Notes under the pieces: generated by a model | What the model was told of the DNA's origin: nothing | Seen by the model: the letters and a program-made list of their open reading frames with translations, nothing else | The model's database searches: none | Shown here: positions 17,443-26,969 of the stretch, piece after piece | Layout: each line of letters starts with the position of its first letter | Position numbering within the stretch: the first letter of the stretch is position 1 | Assembly (NCBI RefSeq): GCF_003852515.1 | Contig: NZ_QAJK01000163.1 | Coordinates: forward strand, 1-51,431 | DNA from: Variovorax sp. KBW07 | Lineage (GTDB): Bacteria; Pseudomonadota; Gammaproteobacteria; Burkholderiales; Burkholderiaceae_C | Direction of reading: 5' to 3' | Length of the DNA: 51,431 bases | Position numbers and translations under genes: made by a program

Positions 17443-18408
17443 CTATGACAGGCGCTTGACGCCCGGCAGCTCGCACGCATAGATCGCGTTGCGCAGCGCT
17501 GCAATGGCTTCGTAGCGCGTGAACGTGCGGCGCCATGCCAGCACCACGCGGCGCGTGGGCGGGTCGCGGTCGTGCGCGTCGCGCACCGGCAGGTAGCGCA
17601 CCATCTGCTCGGGTTCCTTGCGCCCCTTGACCTTCGGCTTGAGCGCATCGGCCGGCACCGACAGGCGCGGCACCAGCGTCACGCCCATGCCCGAGGCCAC
17701 CATGTGCTTGATGGTTTCGAGCGACGAGCCCTCGAAGCTCTTGCGGATGCCTTCGGCGTTGCTGGAGAAGCGCGCGAACTCGGGGCACACCTCGAGCACG
17801 TGGTCGCGAAAGCAGTGGCCCGTGCCCAGCAGCAGCATGGTCTCGTTCTGCAGTTCTTCGGACGTGATCGATTCGCGGTCGGCGAACTTGTGCTTGGTCG
17901 GCAGCGCCGCCATGAAGGGCTCGTCGTACAGCGGCGCCATGGCCAGGCCGGTGTCGGGAAAGGGCTCGGCCATGATGGCGCAGTCGATCTCGCCGGCACG
18001 CAGCATCTCGAGCAGCTTGACGGTGAAGTTCTCCTGCAGCACCAGCGGCATCTGCGGCGTGCGCGCGATCACCTGGCGTACCAGGTCGGGCAGCAGGTAC
18101 GGCCCGATGGTATAGATCACGCCCAGGTTCAGCGGACCGGCCAGCGGGTCTTTGCCACGCTTGGCAATTTCCTTGATGCTGGCGGCCTGGTCGAGCACGC
18201 TCTGCGCCTGCTGCACGATCTGCTCGCCGAGCGGCGTGACGGTCACTTCGCCGGCACTGCGCTCGAAGAGCTTGACTTCAAGCTCGTCCTCGAGCTTCTT
18301 GATGGCCACCGACAGGGTCGGTTGGGAGACGTAGCAGGCCTCGGCCGCCTTGCCGAAGTGCCGTTCGCGGGCTACTGCGACGATGTATTTGAGTTCGGTG
18401 AGAGTCAT
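17443..18408 (-). CDS. oxyR: Hydrogen peroxide sensor and regulator OxyR
   Basis: OxyR is a LysR-type activator of peroxide defence. From ATG at 18408 the 321-residue protein begins MTLTELKYIVAVARERHFGK. It has the winged HTH (AAEACYVSQPTLSVAIKKLE, about 20-39) and the redox pair in GTGHCFRDHVLEVC. These are Cys199 and Cys208 with this start, exactly the E. coli numbers, which supports this start over a TTG four codons upstream (18420). It precedes dps on the same strand. Confidence 0.95.
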   Translation of the reverse strand: MTLTELKYIVAVARERHFGKAAEACYVSQPTLSVAIKKLEDELEVKLFERSAGEVTVTPLGEQIVQQAQSVLDQAASIKEIAKRGKDPLAGPLNLGVIYTIGPYLLPDLVRQVIARTPQMPLVLQENFTVKLLEMLRAGEIDCAIMAEPFPDTGLAMAPLYDEPFMAALPTKHKFADRESITSEELQNETMLLLGTGHCFRDHVLEVCPEFARFSSNAEGIRKSFEGSSLETIKHMVASGMGVTLVPRLSVPADALKPKVKGRKEPEQMVRYLPVRDAHDRDPPTRRVVLAWRRTFTRYEAIAALRNAIYACELPGVKRLS

Positions 18409-18494
18409 AGCTTGCGTCAATTATGCGCAAGGGTATGTGACCCGGCTCGGTCGGGGTCTTAGCCAGCGGCCCGCGCCGCCGGCCGCCGCGCGAA

Positions 18495-19040
18495 TCAGCC
18501 CGCGGCGCGCAGCTTCACCGCGGGAAAATCGACCGGCACGTCGAAGGCCACGTTCACGTAGTTGGTGAACAGGTTCAGCGCGACGTGCGCCACGATCTCG
18601 ACGATGTGCTCGTCGTCGAAGCCCGCCGCGCGCAGCGCCTCGACGTCGCCCTGTGCGAGTTGCCCGCGCGCATCGACGAGCTTGAGCGCGAAGCGCAGCG
18701 CCGCCGCGGTTTGCGGGTCGGCCGACTCGCCCGCCTGCGCGGCCGTCATCTCTTGCGCGGAAGCACCGGCCTTGCGGCCCAGCGCCGTGTGCGCGGCCAG
18801 GCAGTAGTTGCAGGCATTGCGGTCGGCCACCGCAACGGCAATCTGCTCGCCGAGCTTCGCGGGAAGCACGCCGCCGCCCAGGGCGCCGAAAAATCCCCAC
18901 ATGCTCTTGAGCGCGGCGGGCGAGTTGGCCACGGCGCGGAACATGTTGGGCGTGGCGCCGAACGCGCCGTGAACCTGGGCGAGCAGCGCCTTGCTGTCGC
19001 CTTGTGCCGAAGCGTCGGAAACGAGATGGATGCGAGTCAT
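18495..19040 (-). CDS. AhpD-like carboxymuconolactone decarboxylase-family protein
   Basis: The 181-residue protein has the AhpD-type redox motif CNYCLAAHT, with an upstream glutamate (GEQIAVAVADRN), which is the E-x(n)-CxxC-xxxH pattern of alkylhydroperoxidase-like proteins. Proteins of this group reduce peroxides or act as disulfide-shuttling partners. Its own substrate is unknown. The first residues are MTRIHLVSDASAQGDSKALL. It is divergent from an AraC-type gene 117 bp away, which probably activates it. Confidence 0.88.
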   Translation of the reverse strand: MTRIHLVSDASAQGDSKALLAQVHGAFGATPNMFRAVANSPAALKSMWGFFGALGGGVLPAKLGEQIAVAVADRNACNYCLAAHTALGRKAGASAQEMTAAQAGESADPQTAAALRFALKLVDARGQLAQGDVEALRAAGFDDEHIVEIVAHVALNLFTNYVNVAFDVPVDFPAVKLRAAG

Positions 19041-19157
19041 GGTGAGTCCTTGAAAGTCGGGTTGCAAAACGGTGGGTGCGACATGCACGGGGCCAGTTTC
19101 TTTCGGCGCGCCGTATGATCGGTATTGATTCGTCCGACATACATACCTATTCATCCA

Positions 19158-20045
19158 ATGGCCACCGACACGCCGCCGCTGGACCGGCTTTCGTCCCTGC
19201 TCGACCGCTTTCGCGTGCGGGCGCACCTGTTCCATGCGGGGCCCTTGTGCGGCGTCACGCATTTCGCGGCGAAAGAAGGGCGCGGATTTCTCCATGTGCT
19301 GCGCCGTGGAGAAATGGTCGTCACACATTCGCCACGTGCCGGCGTGTCGCGCAAGGTGGTGGTCAAGGAGCCCAGCCTGCTGCTGTATCCGCGACCGCTG
19401 GCGCACGACTTTCACAACGCACCCACCGAAGGCTCGGACTTCGTGTGCGCCACGCTCGACTTCGATGGCGGCAACACGCACCCGCTGGCACGCGCGCTGC
19501 CGCCGCTGCTGCTGATGCCGCTGCGCGCGGTCGAAGGGCTCGAGCATTCGCTGGCATTGCTGTTCGCGGAGACCACGCGCGTGCGCTGCGGGCACCGCCT
19601 GCTGGCCGACCGGTTGTTCGAAGTGCTGCTGATCCAGTTGCTGCGCTGGATGCTCGACCACCCGGAAGAAAGCGGGCTGCCGGTGGGCCTGCTGACAGGG
19701 CTGGGCGACCCGCAACTGGCCCCCGTGCTGGTGGCGCTTCACGAGCGCCCCGGCGAAGCCTGGCCGCTGGAGCAACTGGCCCGCGAGGCGGGCATGTCCC
19801 GCAGCGCATTCGCCGCGAGATTCAAGAGCCGGGTGGGCGCCACGCCCGCCGATTACCTGGCCCGATGGCGCATGACCATTGCGCAGGCCGAGCTCAGGAG
19901 CGGCGCGTCCGTGAAGGTGATCGCGGACGCGCTAGGCTATGCCAATGCGTCGGCGCTGTCACGCGTGTTCGCGCAGAAGGTCGGTGTGTCGCCGCGCGCG
20001 TGGCTTGCCCGGCAAGCGGCGGTCGACGCCGCCGTCGCCAGATAG
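19158..20045 (+). CDS. AraC-family regulator with cupin sensor domain
   Basis: The 295-residue protein has an N-terminal cupin-like effector domain (about 1-180). A C-terminal double helix-turn-helix follows (LAREAGMSRSAFAARFKSRV and VIADALGYANASALSRVFAQ, about 215-285). I chose the ATG at 19158 because the longer reading starts at a TTG with no better support. It is divergent from the AhpD-like gene and is its likely activator. Similar AraC regulators commonly sit beside oxidoreductase or peroxidase genes. That last point is general family knowledge, not a test here. Confidence 0.88.
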   Translation: MATDTPPLDRLSSLLDRFRVRAHLFHAGPLCGVTHFAAKEGRGFLHVLRRGEMVVTHSPRAGVSRKVVVKEPSLLLYPRPLAHDFHNAPTEGSDFVCATLDFDGGNTHPLARALPPLLLMPLRAVEGLEHSLALLFAETTRVRCGHRLLADRLFEVLLIQLLRWMLDHPEESGLPVGLLTGLGDPQLAPVLVALHERPGEAWPLEQLAREAGMSRSAFAARFKSRVGATPADYLARWRMTIAQAELRSGASVKVIADALGYANASALSRVFAQKVGVSPRAWLARQAAVDAAVAR

Positions 20046-20061
20046 CCGGCGACAGCGCGCG

Positions 20062-21795
20062 TCAGCCGATGGTCGCGATCGCCACGCCGGCCGCCACGTA
20101 GCCACCCGCCGCGGCGGACATGGCGATGCGCCCTGCACGGTGCGCAACCACCTGCATTTCCATCTTCATCGCCTCCATCACGGCGATGACCGTGCCCTGC
20201 GCCACCTCGTCGCCATCGGCGACCTTCCAGCCTTGCAGGGTGCCGGAGACCGGCGCGGCCACGGCAGCGGCATCTGCCACCACCGACGCTTGCGCACCCG
20301 GTGCGGCTCCCACGCCGCTCGCCGCCGAAGACAGCCCGCGCAGCAGCTCGGGCGGCAGGCCCAGCGACAGCCGGCGTCCGCCCACTTCGATGGCCGTGCG
20401 GTACAGCGTGGTGTCCGGCATCGGCTCGGGCCGCTCGGCGGCGCTCTCGGCGTTCGCAAAGTCGGTCTCGATCCAGCGCGTGTGCACCTTGAAGGCATCT
20501 TCCGAAACGAAGTCCGGGTGCGCCATCACCGCGCGGTGAAACGGCAGCACCGTGGCCAGGCCTTCGATGCGGAATTCCTTCAGCGCGCGGCGCGCCCGTG
20601 CAATGGCCTGCGCGCGCGTGGCGCCGGTGACGATCAGCTTGGCCATCAGCGAATCGAAAGTGCCCGGCACCACCGAGCCGGCGACAACGCCGGTGTCGAC
20701 GCGAACACCGGGCCCCGAAGGCGCATCGAACACCTTGACGGGCCCCGGCGAAGGCAGAAAGCCGCGGCCCACGTCTTCGGCGTTGATGCGGAACTCGAAG
20801 GCATGGCCGCGCGGCACCGGCGTCTGCGTGATCGACAGCGGCAGGCCGTCGGCAATGCGCAGCTGCTCGATCACGAGGTCGATGCCCGTGGTTTCCTCGG
20901 TCACCGGGTGCTCGACCTGCAGCCGCGTGTTGACCTCGAGGAAAGAAATGGCACCGCTCGCGCTGAGCATGAACTCGACCGTGCCGGCACCGGTGTAGCC
21001 GGCCGCCGCGCAGATGTCGCGTGCCGACTGGTGAATGCGCTCGCGCTGCGCGTCGCTCAGGAAAGGCGCGGGCGCTTCTTCCACCAGCTTCTGGTTGCGC
21101 CGCTGCAGCGAGCAGTCGCGCGTGCCGAGCACCACGACCTGGCCGTGCGTGTCGGCAATCACCTGCGCCTCGACGTGGCGAGGCCGGTCCAGGAACTGCT
21201 CGACATAGCACTCGCCGCGGCCGAAAGCCGTGATGGCCTCGCGCACCGCCGACTCGTACAGCCCCGCCACTTCGTCCATGCGCCATGCGACCTTGATGCC
21301 GCGGCCGCCACCGCCGAACGCAGCCTTGATGGCCACCGGCAGGCCGTGCTGCTCGGCAAAGGCCAGCACCTCTTCTGCGCTGCTCACCGGGTCGGCCGTG
21401 CCCGCGACCAGCGGCGCGCCGACCTGCATCGCGAGCTTGCGGGCCTGCACCTTGTCGCCCAGCCGGGCGATGGCCGCCGGCGACGGGCCGATCCAGACCA
21501 GGCCGGCGTCGATGACCGCTTGCGCGAAGGCCGCGCTCTCGGACAGGAAGCCGTAGCCGGGGTGCACCGCGTCGGCGCCGCTGCGCTGGGCCACCGCCAG
21601 CAGCTTGCCGATATTCAGGTAGGTGTCGGCCGGGCGATTGCCGTCCAGGCCGTGGGCCTCGTCGGCCATGCGCACGTGCAGCGCGTCCAGATCGGCGTCG
21701 GCATACACGGCGACCGATTGCACGCCGTAGTCGGCACAGGCACGCGCGATGCGCACGGTGATTTCGCCACGGTTGGCGATCAGGACTTTTTTCAT
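20062..21795 (-). CDS. Fused biotin carboxylase / biotin carboxyl carrier protein
   Basis: The 577-residue protein begins [20 protein letters not shown]. It carries a biotin carboxylase N domain, an ATP-grasp domain ([20 protein letters not shown]) and a carboxylase C domain ([20 protein letters not shown]). A C-terminal biotinyl domain carries AMKM, with the biotinylated Lys at about 544. This two-domain form resembles the alpha subunit of acyl-CoA carboxylases, but no carboxyltransferase gene is nearby. It sits 16 bp after the fused PxpB-PxpC gene. PxpB and PxpC relatives form the carboxyltransferase part of urea carboxylase, so it may carboxylate biotin for that complex. Confidence 0.92.
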   Translation of the reverse strand: MKKVLIANRGEITVRIARACADYGVQSVAVYADADLDALHVRMADEAHGLDGNRPADTYLNIGKLLAVAQRSGADAVHPGYGFLSESAAFAQAVIDAGLVWIGPSPAAIARLGDKVQARKLAMQVGAPLVAGTADPVSSAEEVLAFAEQHGLPVAIKAAFGGGGRGIKVAWRMDEVAGLYESAVREAITAFGRGECYVEQFLDRPRHVEAQVIADTHGQVVVLGTRDCSLQRRNQKLVEEAPAPFLSDAQRERIHQSARDICAAAGYTGAGTVEFMLSASGAISFLEVNTRLQVEHPVTEETTGIDLVIEQLRIADGLPLSITQTPVPRGHAFEFRINAEDVGRGFLPSPGPVKVFDAPSGPGVRVDTGVVAGSVVPGTFDSLMAKLIVTGATRAQAIARARRALKEFRIEGLATVLPFHRAVMAHPDFVSEDAFKVHTRWIETDFANAESAAERPEPMPDTTLYRTAIEVGGRRLSLGLPPELLRGLSSAASGVGAAPGAQASVVADAAAVAAPVSGTLQGWKVADGDEVAQGTVIAVMEAMKMEMQVVAHRAGRIAMSAAAGGYVAAGVAIATIG

Positions 21796-21811
21796 CGGAA
21801 GACTCTCGATC

Positions 21812-23404
21812 TCAAAGTTCGATGGGGCCAAGGCCAGCCATCGGTTGGAAGCGGACACGGGCGTTCACGGGGATCTGCCCCGCACGGTCCAGGTGGTGGG
21901 TGGCGACGGAGGCGATCACCGGGTAGCCGCCGGTCAGCGGGTGGTCGGCCAGGAACAGCACGGGCTGGCCGCTCGGCGGCACCTGTATCGAGCCCCGGGC
22001 CGTGCCCTCGCTCGGCAACTCCGACGAATCGGCGCGCACCAGCGGCTGCTCGCCGGCCAGCCGGATGCCGACGCGGTTCGACTGCGGCGTGACCAGCCAC
22101 GGCTGGCTGCACAGGCGCTCGACCGCATCGTCGGTGAACCAGTCGGTGCGCGGCCCGAGCACGATGTCGAGCACGACTTCTTCCTGCACGGTCGGCAGGC
22201 CGGCCGGTGCGGCTTCGGGCGCGCCGACGACCGCGCCGGATGCGACTGCACGCACCGGCAACACGTCGCCCGTGGCGATGGCGGGCGGACCGATGCGGGC
22301 CAGCGTGTCGGTCGCGCAGCTGCCGAGCACCGGCGCGATGGCAAAGCCGCCGCGCACGGCCAGGTAGCTGCGAATGCCGGCGACCGGTTCGCCCAGCGTC
22401 ACGGTGTCGCCATCGGCCAGCGCCACCGGCTGGCAACGCGGCAGCGGCCACTGCGCGCCATCGGCTCGCGTCAACGTGAGCGGGCCATCGGCACCGGTGA
22501 CGGCGACCACGGCCTCGCCGCGGCAGGTGAACTGGAAACCGCCGTAGGCGATCTCGATGCATGCGGTGTCGGAGGCATTGCCCACCAGGCGATTGGCCGC
22601 CTGCAGCGCCCGCTGGTCCATCGCGCCGGACGCCGACACGCCCTGCTTTGCCTGCCCGTGGCGGCCACGGTCTTGCCACAGCGCCTGCAGGCCGGCGGCG
22701 CGAACCTCGAAGGCGCTGCTGCCTTCTACAAAAGCGGGCGGCGGCGCCGCGACAACCTGCTCGGCCACGGGCAACGCCGCCCGCGACGCCGTGACATCCA
22801 CGAAGCGCACCGTATCGCCCGGCTGCAGCAGCGCCGGCGTTTCGCGCGACAGGTCCCACATCGGCGCATCGGTCACGCCGATGATCTGCCAGCCGCCGGG
22901 GCTGGCCTGCGGGTACACGCCGCTGAAGCTGCCCGCCAGCCCGACCGCGCCCGCCGGAATGCGGGTGCGCGGCACCGCGCGCCGGGGCACGTTCAGGCTC
23001 GGGTGGCCGCCGGCCAGGTAGGCGAAGCCGGGCGCGAAGCCGGTGAAGGCGACCTTGTAGTCGCTGCCCGTGTGGCGGCGCACCACTTCGTCGGGCGTGA
23101 TGCCGAGCAGGCCGGCCACTTCGGCCAGGTCCTCGCCCGTGTAGCGAACCGGAATTTCGATGCGCTTGTCGACACGCGTCTCGCGCGCGTCGAGCGGGCG
23201 CAGCCGCACCTGCCGTGCGAGTTCCGCCGCCGACACCGCCGCGGGACGGAAGGTGATGAGGATGGTGCGCGCGGCCGGCACCAGCTCTTCGATGCCCGCG
23301 ATGGGCTCGGCCCGCAGCGACGCCAGCAGCGCCAGTGTCTGCGCAAGGTCGTCCAGCTCGACCAGCACCGCATTCAGGTTGACGGAAAGAACGCGCACCG
23401 TCAT
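21812..23404 (-). CDS. 5-oxoprolinase subunits B and C, fused (KipI-KipA)
   Basis: This 530-residue protein joins two families that are usually separate. Residues about 1-220 match PxpB/KipI (allophanate hydrolase subunit 1 fold), with [20 protein letters not shown] and [20 protein letters not shown]. Residues about 235-525 match PxpC/KipA (subunit 2), with LQDRG-like [20 protein letters not shown] and a conserved RVGIRLAGE. Together with PxpA they open 5-oxoproline to glutamate with ATP. The ATG overlaps the pxpA stop (ATGA). Both halves look intact. Confidence 0.92.
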   Translation of the reverse strand: MTVRVLSVNLNAVLVELDDLAQTLALLASLRAEPIAGIEELVPAARTILITFRPAAVSAAELARQVRLRPLDARETRVDKRIEIPVRYTGEDLAEVAGLLGITPDEVVRRHTGSDYKVAFTGFAPGFAYLAGGHPSLNVPRRAVPRTRIPAGAVGLAGSFSGVYPQASPGGWQIIGVTDAPMWDLSRETPALLQPGDTVRFVDVTASRAALPVAEQVVAAPPPAFVEGSSAFEVRAAGLQALWQDRGRHGQAKQGVSASGAMDQRALQAANRLVGNASDTACIEIAYGGFQFTCRGEAVVAVTGADGPLTLTRADGAQWPLPRCQPVALADGDTVTLGEPVAGIRSYLAVRGGFAIAPVLGSCATDTLARIGPPAIATGDVLPVRAVASGAVVGAPEAAPAGLPTVQEEVVLDIVLGPRTDWFTDDAVERLCSQPWLVTPQSNRVGIRLAGEQPLVRADSSELPSEGTARGSIQVPPSGQPVLFLADHPLTGGYPVIASVATHHLDRAGQIPVNARVRFQPMAGLGPIEL

Positions 23405-24180
23405 GCGAACGCCACCTGCACGGCGTCCACGAAGGGCTTGATCTTCACGCCGGCCGCCTCGAGCCGCTCGCGCACGCGGCGCGCCATCTCAACAGCACCC
23501 GCGCTATCGCCATGCACGCAGACCGAGTCGGCCCGGATGCGCACCACACTGCCGTCGATGGCCGTGACCACGCCGTCGCTGGCCAGCCGCAGCATGCGCT
23601 CGGCCACGTCCTGCGCGTCGTGCAGCACGGCACCGGGTTCGCGGCGCGACACCAGCGTGCCCTGCGGCGTGTAGGCGCGGTCGGCAAAGGCCTCGGCCAC
23701 CGCGCGCAGGCCCTGCGCCTCGGCCCAGCCCAGCAGCGGCGAGCCCGCCAGCGCCACGAGGCACAGGCTGGGGTCGATCTCGCGGATGGCGGCGATGACG
23801 TCGCGCGCCTGGCGCTCGTCGTGCGCGATGGTGTTGTACAGCGCACCGTGCGGCTTCACATAGCGCACCTCGGTGCCGGCCGCTGCGGCCAGGCCTTTCA
23901 GTGCGCCGATCTGGTAGATCACGTCGGCGCGCAGGTCGGCGCTGTCGACGTCCATGTTGCGGCGGCCGAAGCCGACCAGGTCGCGGTAGGCCACGTGGGC
24001 GCCGACCGCGACGCCGCGTTCCCTGGCCTGGCGCAGCGTGCGCAAGATGCCCGCGGGGTCGCCCGCGTGAAAGCCGCAAGCCACGTTGGCGCTGCTCACG
24101 ATGCCCAGCATGGCGGCGTCGTCGCCCATGCGCCACACGCCGAGGCTCTCGCCGAGGTCACTGTTCAAGTCGATGTTCAT
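23401..24180 (-). CDS. pxpA: 5-oxoprolinase subunit A (LamB/YcsF family)
   Basis: PxpA is the third component of the ATP-dependent bacterial 5-oxoprolinase. The 259-residue protein begins [20 protein letters not shown]. It has the family blocks [40 protein letters not shown] and [13 protein letters not shown], and [12 protein letters not shown] near the C terminus. It lies 35 bp downstream of the pyroglutamyl peptidase gene and overlaps the fused PxpB-PxpC gene. Confidence 0.97.
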   Translation of the reverse strand: MNIDLNSDLGESLGVWRMGDDAAMLGIVSSANVACGFHAGDPAGILRTLRQARERGVAVGAHVAYRDLVGFGRRNMDVDSADLRADVIYQIGALKGLAAAAGTEVRYVKPHGALYNTIAHDERQARDVIAAIREIDPSLCLVALAGSPLLGWAEAQGLRAVAEAFADRAYTPQGTLVSRREPGAVLHDAQDVAERMLRLASDGVVTAIDGSVVRIRADSVCVHGDSAGAVEMARRVRERLEAAGVKIKPFVDAVQVAFA

Positions 24181-24215
24181 CGTTGGTCTCCGGCGTGCTG
24201 TTCACGCCCTGGTAG

Positions 24216-24908
24216 TCAATGCAGGCGGCCGGCGGTTTCGCGCACGTCGTCGCGCACCGCGAGCGCGGTGCGTATCGCCACGCGCAGGGCTTCGACCTGC
24301 GCGGCCAATGCCATGCTGGCCACACCGGGCTTGGACGCGGCCTGTTCGGGCAGGTAGGGCACGTGGAGAAAACCGCCGCGTGCCTTCGACTGCACCAGCG
24401 CCGGCACGGTCGCCAGGCGGTGCATCAGCGCGTAGAAGATGTGGTTGCACACGAAGGTGCCGGCGGTGTTGGACACCGCCGCCGGCAGCCCCGCCGCGCG
24501 CATGTCGCGCACCATGGCCTTGATCGGCAATGTCGAGAAGTAGGCCGCCGGCCCACCCTCGATCACCGCGGTGTCGATGGGCTGGAAGCCGGCGTTGTCG
24601 GGAATGCGTGCGTCGTCGATGTTCAGCGCGGCGCGCTCGAGCGAGATTTCGGTGCGCCCGCCGGCCGCGCCGAGGCACAGCACCAGCTGCGGCCGAACGT
24701 CGGCCAGCGCCTCGTCGAGCCGCTCGATCGCGCGGCCGAACACGCAGGGCAGTTGCAGCGCCCGCACCGTGGCGCCTTCGCAGGTCCAGCCGTCGAGCGA
24801 GCGCGCAATTTCCCACGCGGGGTTGACGGGGTCGTTCTCGAAGGGCTCGAAGCCCGCGACCAGCACGCGCAGGGCTTCGCCTTCCGGGGTCTTGCTGCGC
24901 GTGGCCAT
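24216..24908 (-). CDS. pcp: Pyrrolidone-carboxylate peptidase (pyroglutamyl peptidase I)
   Basis: This cysteine peptidase releases N-terminal pyroglutamate from peptides. The 230-residue protein has GRTEISLERAALN, with the catalytic Glu at about 91. It also has SNTAGTFVCNHIFY, with Cys154, and LHVPYLPEQ, with His182. The Glu-to-Cys distance is 63, as in the Bacillus enzyme. The product, free 5-oxoproline, is the substrate of the PxpABC proteins encoded downstream, so peptide trimming and ring opening are linked in one operon. The start overlaps the DUF979 stop by one base (TGATG). Confidence 0.96.
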   Translation of the reverse strand: MATRSKTPEGEALRVLVAGFEPFENDPVNPAWEIARSLDGWTCEGATVRALQLPCVFGRAIERLDEALADVRPQLVLCLGAAGGRTEISLERAALNIDDARIPDNAGFQPIDTAVIEGGPAAYFSTLPIKAMVRDMRAAGLPAAVSNTAGTFVCNHIFYALMHRLATVPALVQSKARGGFLHVPYLPEQAASKPGVASMALAAQVEALRVAIRTALAVRDDVRETAGRLH

Positions 24909-25864
24909 CAACGGAACATCAGGAAGTACAGCAGGAAGATGTTGACCACCAGCAGCGCTGCCGCGGTCGGTATCTGCACCTTGATCACCGCGTTCTTGTC
25001 GGGCAGCTCCAGCAGCGCCGCGGGCACGATGTTGAAGTTGGCCGCCATGGGCGTCATGAGCGTGCCGCAGTAGCCCGAGAACATGCCGATGGCCGCCATT
25101 ACCGCCGGGTCGCCGTGGTACACGCCCACCAGCACCGGCACGCCGACACCGCCCGTCATGACCGGGAAGGCCGCGAAGCCGTTGCCCATGATGATGGTGA
25201 ACAGCGCCATGCCCAGCACGTACACCACCACGGCGACGAAGCGGATGTCCATGTTGATGTAGCTGGTGGTGATGTACGCCACCGCCTTGCCCACGCCGGC
25301 GTCGGAGAACACCAGGCCCAGCATGCCGAGCATCTGCGGCAGCACCACGGCCCAGCCCAGCGCGTCGGTCAGGCGGCGCGACTCGCGCATGCCCTGCACC
25401 GGTGTCTCGCGCGTCAGCCAGCAGGCCAGCGCCAGCGCCACCACGCAGCCCACGCCCAGGCTCACCAGCGTGGTGTTCTTGGGGTCGAGCAGGAAGGCGT
25501 CGCCGATCTTGACCTTGCTCATCAGCACGGTGCCGATCACGGTGACCAGCGGAATCGCCAGGGCCGGCATGAACAGCTTGTTGCCCAGGCGCGTGGCGCT
25601 GGCCTGGTATTGCTCGGGCGTGGGCTCGCGGTGCTTGCCCGCACCCACGCCGCGCATGCCTGCGATGACGGCCATGGCGATGGCGCCGACGCCGACCCAT
25701 GCGGGCGGCAGCTTGTCGCCGACCAGGAACACCATCGAATAGAGCGCCCAGAACAGGCCGCTGGTGTAGCGCTTGGGATGCTTGGTGTCGGTCAGCGTCA
25801 TGATCGCCGTGATGGCGAGGATGAGGCCGACCAGGATGTAGAGGTGCTGGATCGAGAGAATCAT
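24908..25864 (-). CDS. DUF979 membrane protein, probable 5-oxoproline permease subunit
   Basis: The 318-residue protein has about ten hydrophobic segments and begins MILSIQHLYILVGLILAITA. Conserved small-residue loops are GGVGVPVLVGVYHGDP and FSGYCGTLMTPMAANFNIVP. The family is known as DUF979 and is regularly paired with DUF969, as it is here (upstream, 5-bp gap). Position in an operon with pcp and pxpABC suggests that the pair imports 5-oxoproline or a pyroglutamyl compound. This is inference from context, since the family's transport function is not established from sequence. Confidence 0.85.
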   Translation of the reverse strand: MILSIQHLYILVGLILAITAIMTLTDTKHPKRYTSGLFWALYSMVFLVGDKLPPAWVGVGAIAMAVIAGMRGVGAGKHREPTPEQYQASATRLGNKLFMPALAIPLVTVIGTVLMSKVKIGDAFLLDPKNTTLVSLGVGCVVALALACWLTRETPVQGMRESRRLTDALGWAVVLPQMLGMLGLVFSDAGVGKAVAYITTSYINMDIRFVAVVVYVLGMALFTIIMGNGFAAFPVMTGGVGVPVLVGVYHGDPAVMAAIGMFSGYCGTLMTPMAANFNIVPAALLELPDKNAVIKVQIPTAAALLVVNIFLLYFLMFR

Positions 25865-25869
25865 GATGC

Positions 25870-26610
25870 TCAGCGTCCTTCCTTGGCGGGCACGGCGACC
25901 GGCAGCTCGGCCGTGCCGGCGGCACCGCCCAGTTCACGCGCCAGCGCCTGGTCGAGCCGGCGCAGGCGCCACGCATGGATGATGAAAGCGGCAATGGCCG
26001 TGGGAATGCCCCACATCGCGATGTGCAGCGGCTCCACGTCGATGCCGGCCTCGTGCAGGAAGGTGGTCATCAGCACGATGGCGCCGAAGGCCACGAAGAT
26101 GTCTTCGCCGAAGAACAGGCCCACGTTGTCGGTGGCCGCGGCGTAGGCGCGCAGCTTGTGGCGGATGCGGTCGGGCAGCTTGCCGTAGCGGGTTTCGGTG
26201 GCGCCTTCGGCCATGGGCGCGAGCAGCGGACGCACCATCTGCGGATGGCCGCCCAGGCTGGTCAGGCCCATGGCCGCAGTGAGTTCGCGCGCGGCCAGGT
26301 AGACGATCAGCAGGCGGCCGGCGGTGGCCGACTTGATGCGGCTGATCCAGTTCTGCGCATGCTGGCGCAGGCCGTGCCGCTCGAGCAGCCCGATCACCGC
26401 GAGCGGCAGAAGAATGATCAGCGGCAGGTTGCGCGTCTTGATGAACCCGGTGCCTATGGCCGTGAGCACCGCCATCGGGCCGAAGCCGGCGGCAAACGCC
26501 GTGACGATGGCCGTGACGATCACCACCAGCATCGGATTGAAGCGCAGGATGAACCCCGCAATGATCACGGCCACGCCAATCAGCGGCCACAGAGGAATAT
26601 CAGGAGTCAT
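25870..26610 (-). CDS. DUF969 membrane protein, probable permease partner
   Basis: The 246-residue protein begins MTPDIPLWPLIGVAVIIAGF and has about six membrane segments. It contains the conserved stretch KTRNLPLIILLPLAVIGLLE followed by AARELTAAMGLTSLGGHPQM. The ATG at 26610 is preferred, because a longer reading enters the operator region. It is the first gene of the 5-oxoproline operon and is paired with DUF979. Two such subunits probably form one transporter. Confidence 0.85.
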   Translation of the reverse strand: MTPDIPLWPLIGVAVIIAGFILRFNPMLVVIVTAIVTAFAAGFGPMAVLTAIGTGFIKTRNLPLIILLPLAVIGLLERHGLRQHAQNWISRIKSATAGRLLIVYLAARELTAAMGLTSLGGHPQMVRPLLAPMAEGATETRYGKLPDRIRHKLRAYAAATDNVGLFFGEDIFVAFGAIVLMTTFLHEAGIDVEPLHIAMWGIPTAIAAFIIHAWRLRRLDQALARELGGAAGTAELPVAVPAKEGR

Positions 26611-26969
26611 GTTGGTCTTTCGTTTGAACTCGGAAGCACCCTGGGCGAGTGCGCTGGTGAGTCGATTGATGCAAACCCCGTGCCAATGAATGAGCAATTC
26701 ATTTCTTATGAATCAGTCATTTCAAACAAGTTGTTGAACAATTTTGTGCAGTGTGCCCAACAACAGTGCCACCGCACCCCCGTGAAAACCCTGAAAAATG
26801 CATTCTTTGGTGCACATGCCGCAGCGCCTGCCTGGCGGCTTGGCACAGGGAAAATCTGCTACAAAGCAGGCACGCCGCGCCCTTCTCCCCCTTTGGGACG
26901 GTGTCGCCCGGCCCGCACGGCCGGTGAGCGCGAGGCATCCACGCCCCCCCTTTTTCCATCCCACCCGGC
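26611..26969. promoter_or_regulatory. Divergent control region between DUF969 operon and GntR gene
   Basis: This 359-bp region has no gene and is AT-rich against its surroundings. The word ATGAAT occurs at 26686-26691 and 26708-26713, with its complement ATTCAT at 26697-26702. Each is 11 bp from the next, one helical turn. A perfect 11-bp palindrome, TTGTTGAACAA, lies at 26731-26741. These are likely binding sites for the divergently encoded GntR protein. I could not settle on -35/-10 hexamers for either side. Confidence 0.65.

Noticed and set aside
18409-18420. TTG start four codons upstream in oxyR
   Set aside because: The ATG at 18408 puts the redox cysteines at 199 and 208, as in E. coli, and TTG has no better RBS.
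26840-26865. TTGGCA and TACAAA as a promoter of the GntR gene
   Set aside because: The spacing is only 14 bp, outside the normal 16-18 range, although the TG before TACAAA resembles an extended -10.
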